This document shows positions 11,521 through 22,082 of a DNA stretch of 64,000 bases, piece by piece. The notes under the pieces are model-generated. The model saw only the letters and a program-made list of their open reading frames with translations. It was not told where the DNA came from and searched no databases. A program made the position numbers and the translations under genes. How positions within the stretch are numbered: position 1 is the first letter of the stretch; each line of letters starts with the position of its first letter. Source of the DNA: Lepus europaeus (taxonomy: Eukaryota > Chordata > Mammalia > Lagomorpha > Leporidae); the NCBI RefSeq assembly GCF_033115175.1, contig NC_084845.1, forward strand, positions 1,924,501 to 1,988,500, in the 5' to 3' direction.

Positions 11521-12374
11521 ACCCAAACCATCAGCTAGGAATGCTGGTCTTGACAGAAACTGATGTGGCTGATTACTTGCCGACTGCCAGCACTGTGGTG
11601 CCAGATTTATATTGGAAAAATGATGATATTTTGTACAAGTAAATGGTTCTGAGAAACTAGCTGAGGCCGTAGTGGTCAGTGGCAGCCAGCATGCTTCCAG
11701 CTCTTCCTAAGTGACAACCATTGTTACATACAGAGTATCTGCTCTGGTTCCTGTTTAAGCCTCACACTTGTCTGCGCAGTGCTATTATTAGTTATTTTTC
11801 CATTTTTCAGCTGTGGAAGTGGCCACAGCTCCTATGTGGCTAAAGCAGAATTTGGACCCTGGCAGGTGACCCTGTGCCCACACGCCTCACACCATCCTGT
11901 GGGAAAGTTGACTCTCTACAGGGTGCTAACGTTCTCTTCATTTCTGTTTCCTCCTTAAGCTAGTCCATTCCCTTCAGCTTTTACTTCCCTGTGGATGACT
12001 CCTGCTCTGCTCTGCCTCTCGCCCTCCTCCTTATCCTTCAAGACTCAGCTCGAATATCGCCTCCTCTGTCACAGGATGTTCTGAGACACAGGTGCTTAAC
12101 TGGAATGGAGTTGATGTGCGATCATGTGATTGTCTGTGCCTGGACATCCAGGGCTGGGCACTGGAGCCCCATGGAGTTAGCCACGCAGACTCCTCTGCTG
12201 TTGCTACTCTGTCCTGTGTGGCTGAGGAGTGCTCACTGCACACACACGTTCTGCTCGAGAGAAAGGTGGGGTGTGGGCAAGGAGGAACAAAGCCTAGAAG
12301 ATGGACATTCACTTCTGCCCACATTCCACTGGTCAGAACATAGTGGTCACATGAGCGCTTCCAGCTGCAAGAGA

Positions 12375-12390
12375 TGCTGGGACATGTAGT
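12375..12390 (-). promoter_or_regulatory. Isolated ZNF143/SBS-like motif
   Basis: On the - strand this reads ACTACATGTCCCAGCA, a close match to the SBS consensus. It is not in a CpG island. The surroundings ('ccagctgcaagagatgctgg') resemble a mammal-wide dispersed repeat that carries this motif, so it may be inherited repeat sequence and not a promoter. Confidence 0.35.
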
Positions 12391-12576
12391 CTTGGGCTGG
12401 ACAGCCATGGGCTGACCTGTAGCTTCTATTACTATAGCAAAGGATGATAGACATTGTGTCCACTATAGTCCTGGTTTGCTAGTTAATTTGTCCCCAGCAC
12501 CAGGCCATGATGAATAATCTGACTCTCCAAGTCACTCTCCCATTGACTGGGAGCCCTCATTTTTAGACAAATACTT

Positions 12577-13165
12577 TGAATAATTGTGAACATTTCCTGA
12601 GCATTGACCATGTGCTAAAGACTGAGTTAATTATTATTTTTAAAAAAGATTTTAAAAATTTATTTGAGAGTCAGAGTTACAGAGAGACGGAGAAACAGAG
12701 TTGGTTCTTCTGGTTCACTCTCCAAATGGTTGTAACAGCTGAAGCTGAGCCGATCTGAAGCCAGGAGCCAGGAGTTTCTTCCAGGTCTCCCACGTGGTTA
12801 CAAGGGCCCAAGCACTTGGGCTGTCTTCTGATGCTTTCCCAGATCATTAGCAGACAGCTGGATCAGAAGAGGAGCTGTCAGGACACAAACCGATACCCAT
12901 ATGAGATGCCAGCACCACAGGCAGAGGCTTAACCTACTATGCCATAGCACCGGCCCCTAAGCTAATTATATTTACCTGTATGAGCCCACTTAGTCCTCAC
13001 GATAACCATGAAAGGCTTTAGGTATTAGAGTTATTATCCCTGTTCCAGATATAAGAGAATTGCAGCACAATGAGCTCACATCACTCGCCCAAGGTCAGAC
13101 AGGTAAGCAGCCAAGCCAGGATTGCAGCCCAGACTATCTGACTCCTGGGCCTGTGCTCTTAGCTA
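12577..13165 (-). repeat. MIR interrupted by a C-SINE
   Basis: MIR-like sequence at 12577-12637 ('cctgagcattgaccatgtgc') resumes at 12958 ('ttagtcctcacgataaccat' to 'gactcctgggcctgtgctct'). A - strand C-SINE of about 320 bp (12638-12957, ending 'gcaccggcccc') sits between the halves. Confidence 0.65.
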
Positions 13166-13863
13166 TCAGTGACATCTTCCTCGCAGAAGTAGCGAGTGGG
13201 AGATCCCAGATGGTCATACAACTGGTGAGTGCAACAACCTCTTCTAGCCATTGATGTTTCCACTGTATCACAGCAGCCATTCATTTGCCTCTTCAGCTAC
13301 CATATGGACATTTGGAATATGCATGCAGCAGTTACCTGTAGCCACAGTAATGCTGCATAAGACATTATCGTGAAACATCAGGGACACATAGCAATGAGGG
13401 TTCAGTTAGGTGGCTCTGCTGATCTTGCTGGGCTTACTCCTACATCTGAGGGGAAGTCTTGTTGTCAGGTCATTTAGATGACCTCTGGCTTCTCCTGAGG
13501 ACTTGGGGGGATTTGACAGGACCCTACATGTTCGTCTTTCTGGCTCTAGCAGACTAGTCTGAATATGTTCTTCCTTATGGCATGAGTAGGGGTGCACAGG
13601 CATGATGGAGGGGTGGGGGTGGTGGAGAAGGTGAGAGTTAATTATGCAAGCATTTTTCAAGTTTCTGTTTATATCACATTTTATCCACATCCCACTGGGC
13701 AAAGCAAGTCCCATAGTCAAGACCAGGTTGAGAACAGGAAGTCACTGAATGTTGACATGGGAAAAGACTGTGGATATGGTGCAGGGTGAGAAATTGCAGC
13801 CATCTGTGCAGTCTACCACAATGCGCAATTCTAAACACCTTTCAAATGTCAGTCAACTTTTGA

Positions 13864-14091
<228 letters not shown>

Positions 14092-14318
14092 TAGGAGCCC
14101 CCTAGCCTCCTGGCTCTGAAAGGTCATGAGTTTTTCAGAAGACTTGAATGAGTTCTGCACTAGGACTGGGCCCAGCCACCGAGGCTCGGATGGCATTGGA
14201 TTCATCCTACGATTGGCTCTGCTTACAGCCTCAGTAGAGCTACCAGTGGCTGAAGCTTCTTAATTCACTTGCAGCAAGAATGGTAGAATGTGTTGGTGCT
14301 GGGTGTCACATGCACACG

Positions 14319-14341
14319 TACACACACACACACACACACAC
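14319..14341. repeat. (CA)n microsatellite
   Basis: A perfect CA run in the intron between the two KRAB exons. Confidence 0.9.
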
Positions 14342-14683
14342 TGCAGCCCTGATTTTCATCATGACTGGATCTGGTGCCCATCATGTGAACACAGCTAAAT
14401 CAATTATGGCATCTAGTAAGTCTAGGGATGGGCTGACTGGCTGATATTCTCTCTGGAGGTGGTCTCAGTTTCTGGGAAACTACATGATTCTTCATCAACA
14501 GAAATTTGAGCAGGTGAGTGAGGGAGGCAGTGGCAGGACAAGACAGGGGAGGTAGGGGATACAGACCTCCACATCACCACTGGCAACCCTTTGTATCATC
14601 AGTTGGACTTCTTGCTATGCAAGCATTTGGTTTTGAAAGGGATTCTGAGAGGCATGTCATGTTTCTTTCCATCTGTATAGTAG

Positions 14684-14815
14684 GTCATCCAGTTTTCAAA
14701 CCAAAGTTGATCGCCAACTTGGAGCAAGGGATTAAACCTTATGTCAAGAAGAAAGCTGTCCCTAGGGGCCACCAGAGAGGTGATAAGGGAATCAGCGGGA
14801 GCAACATTGCCTCTG
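14684..14815 (+). CDS. Gene A KRAB-B-like exon
   Basis: The exon is 132 nt, between an acceptor ending TAGTAG and donor 'ctctg / gtgag'. It reads (G)HPVFKPKLIANLEQGIKPYV, the usual KRAB-B core (xxKPxLIxxLEQGxxP), then a basic, glycine-rich tail (KKKAVPRGHQRGDKGISG). It enters and leaves in phase 1 and so joins both neighbouring exons in frame. The tail makes it longer than a typical KRAB-B exon of about 96 nt. Confidence 0.85.
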
Positions 14816-15094
14816 GTGAGTAGGAGGAAAATCACTGATGTCTCCACAGGAACCCTTCTCAAGTGCTCATCATTGTAAAGGGTTTGGAAAGATGGGATAA
14901 GGTTGCAAAACATGAGAGAGGCCTTCTGGTCTGATTCTTCCACTCATGTTTTCATTCCCATGCTTCTTGCTTGTATACACATATACGTTATATATGTATA
15001 CATACGCCATGTCTTAAAGTTATTGGTACTTTCCAAACCAGCCTCCAATGGTATCATTACACATCCACCTGGATGACTTCAATAACTAGGGACA

Positions 15095-15485
15095 TTGGCA
15101 AGGCTGTTGTCTTAGTGTTAGCCACTAGAATGAGGACAAAGGTGGCTTATAAACAGCATAAATTTATTTCTTATATTTTTGGAGACTGGGAGTTGAAGTG
15201 CAACAAGTGCAAGGTTCTGGCGTGGGCCCTCTTCCTGGTTACAGAGGGCTGAATTTTCATTGTGTCTTCATGTGGTGGGCAAGACAATAAGGTATACACA
15301 AAGCTCTCTGCCTCTTCTTATAGAAACACTCATCCTATTCATGAGGGCTATATGCTTATGACCTAAATTGCCTTCCAAAGGCTCTACCTCCTAATACTAC
15401 TAGTTTGGTGGTTAGTATCTGAAAATATGCATTTGTAATAGCTTTATTTTATTTACTGAAAAGATAGAGTGACATGAGATGGGGG

Positions 15486-15524
<39 letters not shown>

Positions 15525-15815
15525 CTTCCATCCATTGGTTCAGTCCCTAAATGGTTGCAACAGCTGGAGCTGGGCCAAGCTGAAGCCAAAAACCTGGAAC
15601 TCAATCCTAGTCTCCCAGATAGGTGGCAGAAGCCCAAGTACTTGGACCATCATTTGCCACTTCTCAGGCACATTATTAGGGAGCTAGATCAGAAGTAGAG
15701 CAGTCAGGACTTCAACTAGTGCCGCCATATGGGATGCAAGCAAGCAGTATCTTAACCTGCTGCACCACAATACTGGCCTTCAAAATATGAATTTTGAGAG
15801 GTCAACATTCAGCTG
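15095..15815 (-). mobile_element. MaLR (MLT1-type) LTR fossil
   Basis: Contains antisense ERVL-MaLR LTR landmarks: 'aaaggtggcttataaacag', 'tcctcttctta'-like and 'catcctattcatgagggct', then 'gaattttgagaggtcaacat' after the interruption. A - strand C-SINE (15437-15779) is inserted in it. It is old and broken, and predates the lagomorph SINEs. Confidence 0.65.
15437..15779 (-). mobile_element. C-SINE with long GA tract
   Basis: Antisense C-SINE with an expanded (GA)n stretch (about 15488-15522) and a diverged head ('caccacaatactggcctt'). Inserted into the MaLR LTR. Confidence 0.85.
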
Positions 15816-15988
15816 ATAACAGATGTAGAGCAACTGGAACATTTGTAGACTAATAATGGAACTGTAAATTGGTATAGCTGTTCAGAGAAAAAACTATTAA
15901 GCAGCATCCACTAGACTTGCACATATGCAAATGCACTGTCACAGCAACTCCACTCCTGGGCATATATCCAGTAGAAATGCACACATAA

Positions 15989-16351
15989 GGCCGGCGCCGC
16001 GGCTCAATAGGCTAATCCTCCACCTTGCAGTGCCAGCACACCGGGTTCTAGTCCCAGTCGGGGCACCGGATTCTGTCCCGGTTGCCCCTCTTCCAGGCCA
16101 GCTCTCTGCTGTGGCCAGGGAAGTGCAGTGGAGGATGGCCCAAGTCCTTGGGCCCTGCACCCCATGGGAGACCAGGAGAAGCACCTGGCTCCTGCCATTG
16201 GATCAGCGCAGTGCGCTGGCCGCAGTGCGCCAGCCGCGGCGGCCATTGGAGGGTAAACCAACGGCAAAAGGAAGACCTTTCTCTCTGTCTCTCTCTCTCA
16301 CTGTCCACTCTGCCTGTCAAAAAAAATAAAATAAAAAATTAAAAAAAAAAA
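15989..16351 (+). mobile_element. Young C-SINE (1 of 2 at one target)
   Basis: A full-length young leporid C-SINE, with head 'ggccggcgccgcggctcaat' and tail 'ctctgcctgtcaaaaaaaat'. The upstream target repeat 'gaaatgcacacataa' (15974-15988) recurs after the next SINE. Confidence 0.92.
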
Positions 16352-16359
16352 GAAATGCA

Positions 16360-16697
16360 GGCCTGCGCCGCGGCTCACTAGGCTAATCCTCCGCCTTGCG
16401 GCGCCGGCACACCGGGTTCTAGTCCCGGTTGGGGCGCCGGATTCTGTTCCGGTTGCCCCTCTTCCAGGCCAGCTCTCTGCTGTGGCCAGGGAGTGCAGTG
16501 GAGGATGGCCCAAGTGCTTGGGCCCTGCACTCCATGGGAGACCAGGAGAAGCACCTGGCTCCTGCTGTCGGATCAGCACGGTGCGCCGGCCGCAGCGCGC
16601 CTACCGCGGTGGCCATTGGAGGGTGAACCAATGGCAAAGGAAGACCTTTCTCTCTGTCTCTCTCTCACACTGTCCACTCTGCCTGTCAAAAAAAAAA
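16360..16697 (+). mobile_element. Young C-SINE (2 of 2 at one target)
   Basis: A second full-length young C-SINE, head 'ggcctgcgccgcggctcact', separated from the first only by 'agaaatgca'. It is followed by 'aaatgcacacataag'. It landed inside the target duplication of its neighbour. Confidence 0.92.
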
Positions 16698-16826
16698 TGC
16701 ACACATAAGATATGTACATGAAGGCTCATATCATACCAACTCTATTCAGATCGATCCTAGACTGGGGTCTATCTATTAACAACTACATATGAAGTGAATA
16801 TGACAAAATGTTCAAAATTGTCAAAT

Positions 16827-17156
16827 TTTTTTGAAGATCTTATTTATTTATTTGAGAGGTAGAGTTACAGACAGAGAGAGGGAGAGGCAAAGAGAAAGGT
16901 CTTCCACTTGCTGGTTCACTCCCCAAATGGCTGCAACAGCCGGAGCTGGGCCAAACTGAAGCCAGGAACCAGGAGTTTCTTCCAGGTCTCCCATGCAGGT
17001 GCAGCGGCTCAAACACTTGAGCCATCTTCTACTGCTTTCCCAGGCCATAGCAGAGAACTGGATCGAAAGAGGAGCAGCTGGGACACAAACTGGTGCCCAT
17101 ATGGGATGCTGGTGTCACAAGCAGAGACTTAGCCTACTAAGCCATGGGGCTAGCCC
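16827..17156 (-). mobile_element. C-SINE with target-site duplication
   Basis: Antisense mid-age C-SINE flanked by direct repeats 'aaaattgtcaaat' (16814-16826 and about 17158-17170). Confidence 0.9.
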
Positions 17157-17734
17157 CAAAATTGTCAAATCTTAAAATAAATTTTTTAAATGCTAACAAA
17201 AAAGAGGGGAACCAGCAGGAGGGAGGCCTCCACTCCTTTTTTCAATAAAATAAGTAAATAATGTTAAAATATATATTAAGGTATATTTATGCCACAAAAT
17301 ACTATAAATCTGCGAATGATCGATTTATAAGGACATAAAACGATGTAGATGAATCTCACAAATGTAGCATTGGATGCAAGAAGCCAGAGAAAAAAGGGTG
17401 CACACTACAGAGTTGCATTTATATGATATACCAGAACAGGCAAAGCTAATCTGTATTATTAGAAGTCAAGTTCATGATTTTCCAATGGTGGGAGGATAAT
17501 GATTAGAAGAGAATGGAGCAGGGGCTAGAGGTGAGGCTTTGCTGAGGTTATATTTCTTGACCTTAAGCATGGTGCTATGGATGTGAATGTGCTTACAAAA
17601 TGAACATTAACCAAACAGGACATGATTTTTAAAACTTTTTCTTATATGTATAGCATACTCCAGTAAAACATTCTGAATAAAAATTTTTAAAACCAATACT
17701 ATAAAACAGATATTTACGCTCTAATTTTTTTCAG

Positions 17735-19065
17735 ACAAGAAAAAAAGCCATAAGCTGAAGACAACATTGCCAAAGTCAGGCAGTCCAAAGACAACACAGC
17801 AGGAGAAGGCCGAGACAGTGACCCAGAAGGATGGCCCCCTGGAGACTAGGGCAGAAAGGGTCTTGGAAAGTGAAGATACGTCATCTTGGAGCAAGAAGAA
17901 ATCTGGCCCAAATGTGGCTGCAGAATCACACGCAAACAGCCTTCCTGGCAAGAACGGGCCTGAATCGGCGGCCTTGAAGACACCTCCGGGTCAGACGTCA
18001 GCAATCACATCTCCCAAGGCCACCCCTCCAGGAAAGGAGACCCTGCAGAAAGACGCTCACGGTCAAACACAGGGTGCTCTGGGCTTCCCAAAGCGGCGGA
18101 CGGCCAGAAAGGGGAAGAACCACTTTAAATGTCGGGAGTGCGGGAAGACCTTCAACCAGACCCTCCACCTCGTGGAGCACGAGCGCATTCACTCGGGAGA
18201 GAAACCCCACAAGTGTGACGCATGTGGGAAGTCCTTCAGGCACAGCTCATACTTCTTCACACACTACCGAATCCACACAGGGGAGCGGCCCTACAAGTGC
18301 AAGGTGTGCGGCAAAGCCTTCAACAGCAGCTCCACCCTCAGCAGCCACCACAGAGTCCACACAGGGGAGACACCCTTCAAATGTGAGGAGTGTGGGAAAA
18401 CCTTCAAGCAGAGCACCAAGCTCACTCGCCACCGCAGGGTGCACACAGGCGAGAAGCCCTACAGGTGCAGTGAGTGTGGCAAGTGCTTCGGCCGCAGTTC
18501 ATCCCTGAGGGAGCACAAGAGGATCCACACAGGAGAGAAACCATACTGCTGTCGAGTGTGTGGGAAAAACTTCAGGGTTAACTCACACCTTTCAGAGCAT
18601 CAGCGGCTCCATCAAGAAGCGAGGTCCTTCCAGTGTGACGAGTGTGGGAAGTACTTCCGAAATGGCTCCCATCTCTCAGAACACAAGCTGATCCATGTGC
18701 CGGGGGCTCGAGAGGATTGCCCAGAGTGTGGAAAAGCCTTCCCCGGCAAGGCGGCCCTCCTCAGACATCAGAAAAGCCACAGGGAGGAGTCTCTGTATCA
18801 CTGTGAGGGATGCGGAAAGAACTTCCGGTGCAAGTCAAGCATCCAAAGGCACGAGAGGCTGCATGCTGGGCAGAAGCCTTTTGTGTGCACCCAGTGCGGG
18901 AAAGGATTCACCGACAAGACCACCCTGAATAATCATCACAAAGTCCACTCTGGAGATAGGCCCGACCCCTGCAGCCAGTGTGGTAGATCCTTCAAACACC
19001 TGGCCTCCCTATTGCTCCACCAGAAAATCCACGCTAGAAAGGCACAACAAACTCCTCATGTGTGA
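17735..19065 (+). CDS. Gene A terminal exon, 11 C2H2 zinc fingers
   Basis: The exon follows acceptor 'ttttttcag' at 17734, enters in phase 1 (g|ac gives Asp) and ends at TGA 19063-19065. A spacer of about 128 residues rich in K, S, T and P comes first, with a basic [11 protein letters not shown] stretch that could serve as a nuclear signal. Then come 11 C2H2 fingers, from [10 protein letters not shown] to [18 protein letters not shown]. Fingers 1-6 use TGEKP-type linkers; linkers after finger 6 are worn (QEARSFQ, VPGARED, REESLYH). Finger 8 has [17 protein letters not shown]. All Cys and His ligands appear present. Contact residues (-1,2,3,6) for fingers 1-6 are QLHE, HSYT, SSTS, QTKR, RSSE and VSHE. 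The exon is markedly more GC-rich than the ZIM2 finger exon. The role is sequence-specific DNA binding in the nucleus; the target is unknown. Confidence 0.93.
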
Positions 19066-19130
19066 GAGGGCCTTTTGCCAAACTCACACCTTTATAACCA
19101 CTAGAGAAGTCAGTAGATGTTTCCTTCATT
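19066..19130 (+). other. Vestigial 12th finger after gene A stop
   Basis: Just past the stop, in another frame, the sequence reads [16 protein letters not shown], which resembles the start and helix of a C2H2 finger. It suggests the ancestral gene had at least one more finger and that the present C-terminus arose by frame loss. Confidence 0.45.
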
Positions 19131-19820
19131 TTTCATCAGGGGTTTTCTGGTAGAGCAGTATTTCTTGATAGTCAGACAATTCTCCCCTTTCCACACCGGC
19201 AACATTTGTGCAGTATCCAGACACAGTTTCGATTGGCCCAGCTGGAATGTGCTTCTGGAAACTGACATCTATGGATAGAATCAGAGGATGTGGATAAACA
19301 CCCTCTAATGCCCTGGGAAGTTCCCCACAACAGTGAACAACCTGGCACCACAAGTCAATGGTGATGTTTTTGAGAAACTTAGACGAAAGCCCTGTGGATA
19401 ACTGAATTTGAGAAAGAATTGAGGTAGTGTTGTATGCAGTAACACTAACTAGGTGTGGATATTTAAATTTAAATCAACCAACGTAAAAAAAAAATTAAAG
19501 TGCAATCTCTTGATTGTACCAAGAACATCTCACTTAAGATGAAGAACATTTGCAGCACAGCAGGAAGTTCTAGTCAGCACTTGTTTAGATCTTGGTCATT
19601 AGGCAGGTCCTGAAAAAGTAAGAAAATGGGGTATGTCTTTGAGAGACTGAATTTATACTTGTTTCCAAATGTAGGATTTTATAAATACCATTTAGAGGAA
19701 TGGGTCCAGGATTCTCTGGTCATTTTCAGGTTTCGGAATCTGCCAGAACTTCACGCACAGGACCCGTCCCTCATGCCTGGGGCAGAACAATCAATAGATT
19801 ACTGACAATATTACTGATAA
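19130..19820 (+). other. Probable gene A 3' UTR and flank
   Basis: No further coding signal. An ATTAAA at about 19493 is a possible polyadenylation signal. The extent of the UTR cannot be fixed from sequence alone. Confidence 0.35.
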
Positions 19821-19824
19821 ATGC

Positions 19825-19985
19825 CAACATTTATTGGGCACTTTCTACTCATCAATCATGGTGCTGAGCCCTTTAATAGATTATCTTAGTTAATTCTCAC
19901 CAGAGTCCTGTGAAACACAAACTATCATGATCCTCAACTTTTAGGTGAGAAAACTTGGGCTTTTGAGAACTTTTGCTTAAAAAAA
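19825..19985 (-). repeat. MIR fragment
   Basis: Antisense MIR order: 'aacatttattgggcactttc', 'gtgctgagccctttaa', 'ttaattctcaccagagtcct'. Confidence 0.6.
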
Positions 19986-19997
19986 AGATTATTTACA

Positions 19998-20278
19998 GGC
20001 CGGTGCCGTGGCTCAACAGGCTAATCCTCCGCCTAGCAGCGCCGGCACACTGGGTTCTAGTCCCGGTCGGGGAGCTGGATTCTGTCCTGGTTGCCCCTCT
20101 TCCAGGCCAGCTCTCTGCTATGGCCCGGGAGTGCAGTGGAGGATGGCCCAAGTGCTTGGGCCCTGCACTCCATGGGAGACCAGGATAAGCACCTGGCTCC
20201 TGCCTTCAGATCAGCGGCAAAGGAAGACCTTTCTCTCTCTCTCTCTCTCTGTCCACTCTGCCTGTCAAAAAAAAAAAA
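19998..20278 (+). mobile_element. Young C-SINE with internal deletion
   Basis: Young C-SINE head and tail, but the segment normally running from 'gatcagcgc' to 'gtgaaccaacggcaaagg' is missing about 50 bp. Flanked by perfect target repeats 'aagattatttaca' (19985-19997 and after 20276). Confidence 0.92.
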
Positions 20279-20279
20279 G

Positions 20280-22080
20280 ATTATTTACAAGTTTGCACAT
20301 AAAGCAAGATTCCATTGATATTTTATGAGGAAATCCATGTGTTACTTTTATATTGCACTAGTTTAAATGGACATGATTCAAATTTTCACCGTGTGCTTTT
20401 TTTAAAAAAAAAAGTATATTTGTTTACATTTTCATCTAAACCACTCTTGAGGGCAAAAAGCAGCTTGAATTTATTGGCAGCTGGAGCTGGCACAGAAAAG
20501 ACTAGATGGGGGGGGGGGGGGTGCCGGGTGGGAGGGCAAATCCAACTGAAGCCTGCTGACAAGAAGGTTTTGTTGGCACAGCGGTGCCCACTCATTTATG
20601 AACAGTCCCTGGATGTTCTCAGGAATATGATGACAACATCACGTTGAGAAAGAAGTCAGATGGCCACAAAGCCAATAATATTTGCTATGGGACACCTGAA
20701 AGAAACAGCTGGCCAACCCCCTGTCTGAATGACTGCAAAGCTGCCATGAATTAGGCTGGAAAAGAAGAGGTCAACTCTAAGGCAGACTCCTTGAACTCTT
20801 GTGCTGATGACTCCAGTACAGCACACACCACCTACCTGTGTTTGTATGTGCATGTGAATGGTGTTTGTGCATACTTGATGGACAAGTGAACACTGCTTAT
20901 CTTTTTTGTTTGTTTACTCATCCTCTCTTAGTAAAAAAAAATGCTAGTCACAACCTTTTAAATCAACCTCATTAACCATCACCCAGCGCCATAGCTTGAG
21001 AAGCCCTGGCAGGTAGTGGGCAACATGCAATACAGTCGGAATCTTCAGCTGCTTAGGAGTTGGTAGGAGTCTTAGGCGTGTTTATTGGAGGACTCATCAG
21101 GGCAGAAGGTGGAAATCCCCAGGATGCTGAGCCTGTGGCTTTGTGCAACCTGGAGAATCAAGAATGAGGGTCTAATGATAAACTCAGCCTCTCTGAATTC
21201 TCTTCACCATCTCCAGAATATCTTCCGCCCACCTCCTTGTCATCTCTGGATCCATAGGTATCTTAGAGACTGAATTTGTCTTAGGATGAGGGCGGAATGA
21301 CCATGGGGTAAGTAAATTCAAGGACTCAGGGGTTTTCAGTAGTGACCATATCGGGCTATGTGGCTATATCTTTCTGAGTACAATCTCAGGAGCAGGGCTG
21401 GGGTGGTTTTGAGGAGGACTACGTGTGGCAGGTTTTTTTTTTCTGTTATGGTTGATTCTGTCTGTGAAACATTTTTGTGTATGAAGGGATGGGTTGTTGG
21501 GGGGGGGGGTGGGACTTCCTCTTGTATAACGCTAGAATGTAACTCTATATAGTCAACAGGATCATTTTTCTTGCAAGTAACCAGAACCAAACTCGCACTA
21601 GCTGAAGTGAAACCAAAGCAATGAAAGGAAATGATGGACACATGCATCTGGCAAGTCTTGCTTGAAGGATCTTTGATCTGGCAGGAAGACTTGAATACAA
21701 AGCCTGTTCACGCTTCCTATTTATGCTGCTGCTCTGTATCCTTGCTTTGCTCTTTTTTTCATAGACAGGAGCATTCTCCACGATGGGATCAACTTAAGGG
21801 GAGAGACAGTTTCTTTCTCCTGAATGAATCCTGAAGAAGAATCCCAAAGAGGCTGCTATACTCTGCGGGAGGGGTTGTGGGCCCTTCTTATATTTTTATG
21901 TTTCCTTCGAGGGGTTGCAATAAGCACATATCACTTTGCAATTTTTGAAGAGGCTGGACTTTCCAGGGAGGGCTGCTGGGGGAGAGGACCAATCTCTCAG
22001 CACAGAAGACTCCAGTGAGAAGGGCATGATGTGGGAAGACGGGGACCAAGCTAGAGGGAAAGCCAGCTGATTCTCACCCT
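20280..22080. other. Gene-free intergenic stretch
   Basis: No exon seen. Contains pure G runs at 20508-20521 (14) and 21499-21509 (11). About 21560-21800 ('cttgcaagtaaccagaacc') resembles an old mammal-wide repeat that I cannot name with confidence. Confidence 0.4.
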
Positions 22081-22082
22081 GT

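Larger units (their letters stand above)
15800..17700 (+). mobile_element. Old L1 3' end broken up by three C-SINEs
   Basis: L1M-type segments ('actcctgggcatatatcca', then 'tgtacatgaaggctcat', then 'agaagccagagaaaaaaggg' and 'gttgcatttatatgatata') form one sense-strand 3' part. It is split by SINEs at 15989-16351, 16360-16697 and 16827-17156. It ends just upstream of the gene A finger exon. Confidence 0.7.

Noticed and set aside
13749-13785. Possible mini first coding exon (ATGTTGACATGG... before a GTGAGA donor)
   Set aside because: It would leave in phase 1, whereas the KRAB-A exon enters in phase 0, and the resulting intron would be only about 145 bp. No acceptor or homology supports it.
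14319-14341. Short regular repeats as a CRISPR-like array
   Set aside because: Simple dinucleotide microsatellites without spacers, in a mammalian genome.
15989-16060. tRNA-like head of the C-SINEs as a tRNA gene
   Set aside because: Box-like remnants are present, but there is no acceptor or anticodon stem pairing; the SINE family is tRNA-derived.
15925-16329. Open frames of 60-135 codons in and around C-SINEs across the window
   Set aside because: The same peptides (for example GAGAQGLGSSSTAFPGHSREL) recur in every C-SINE copy. They come from the SINE body and not from genes.
18074-18508. 144-codon frame inside the gene A finger exon
   Set aside because: An out-of-frame shadow of the repeated finger sequence.
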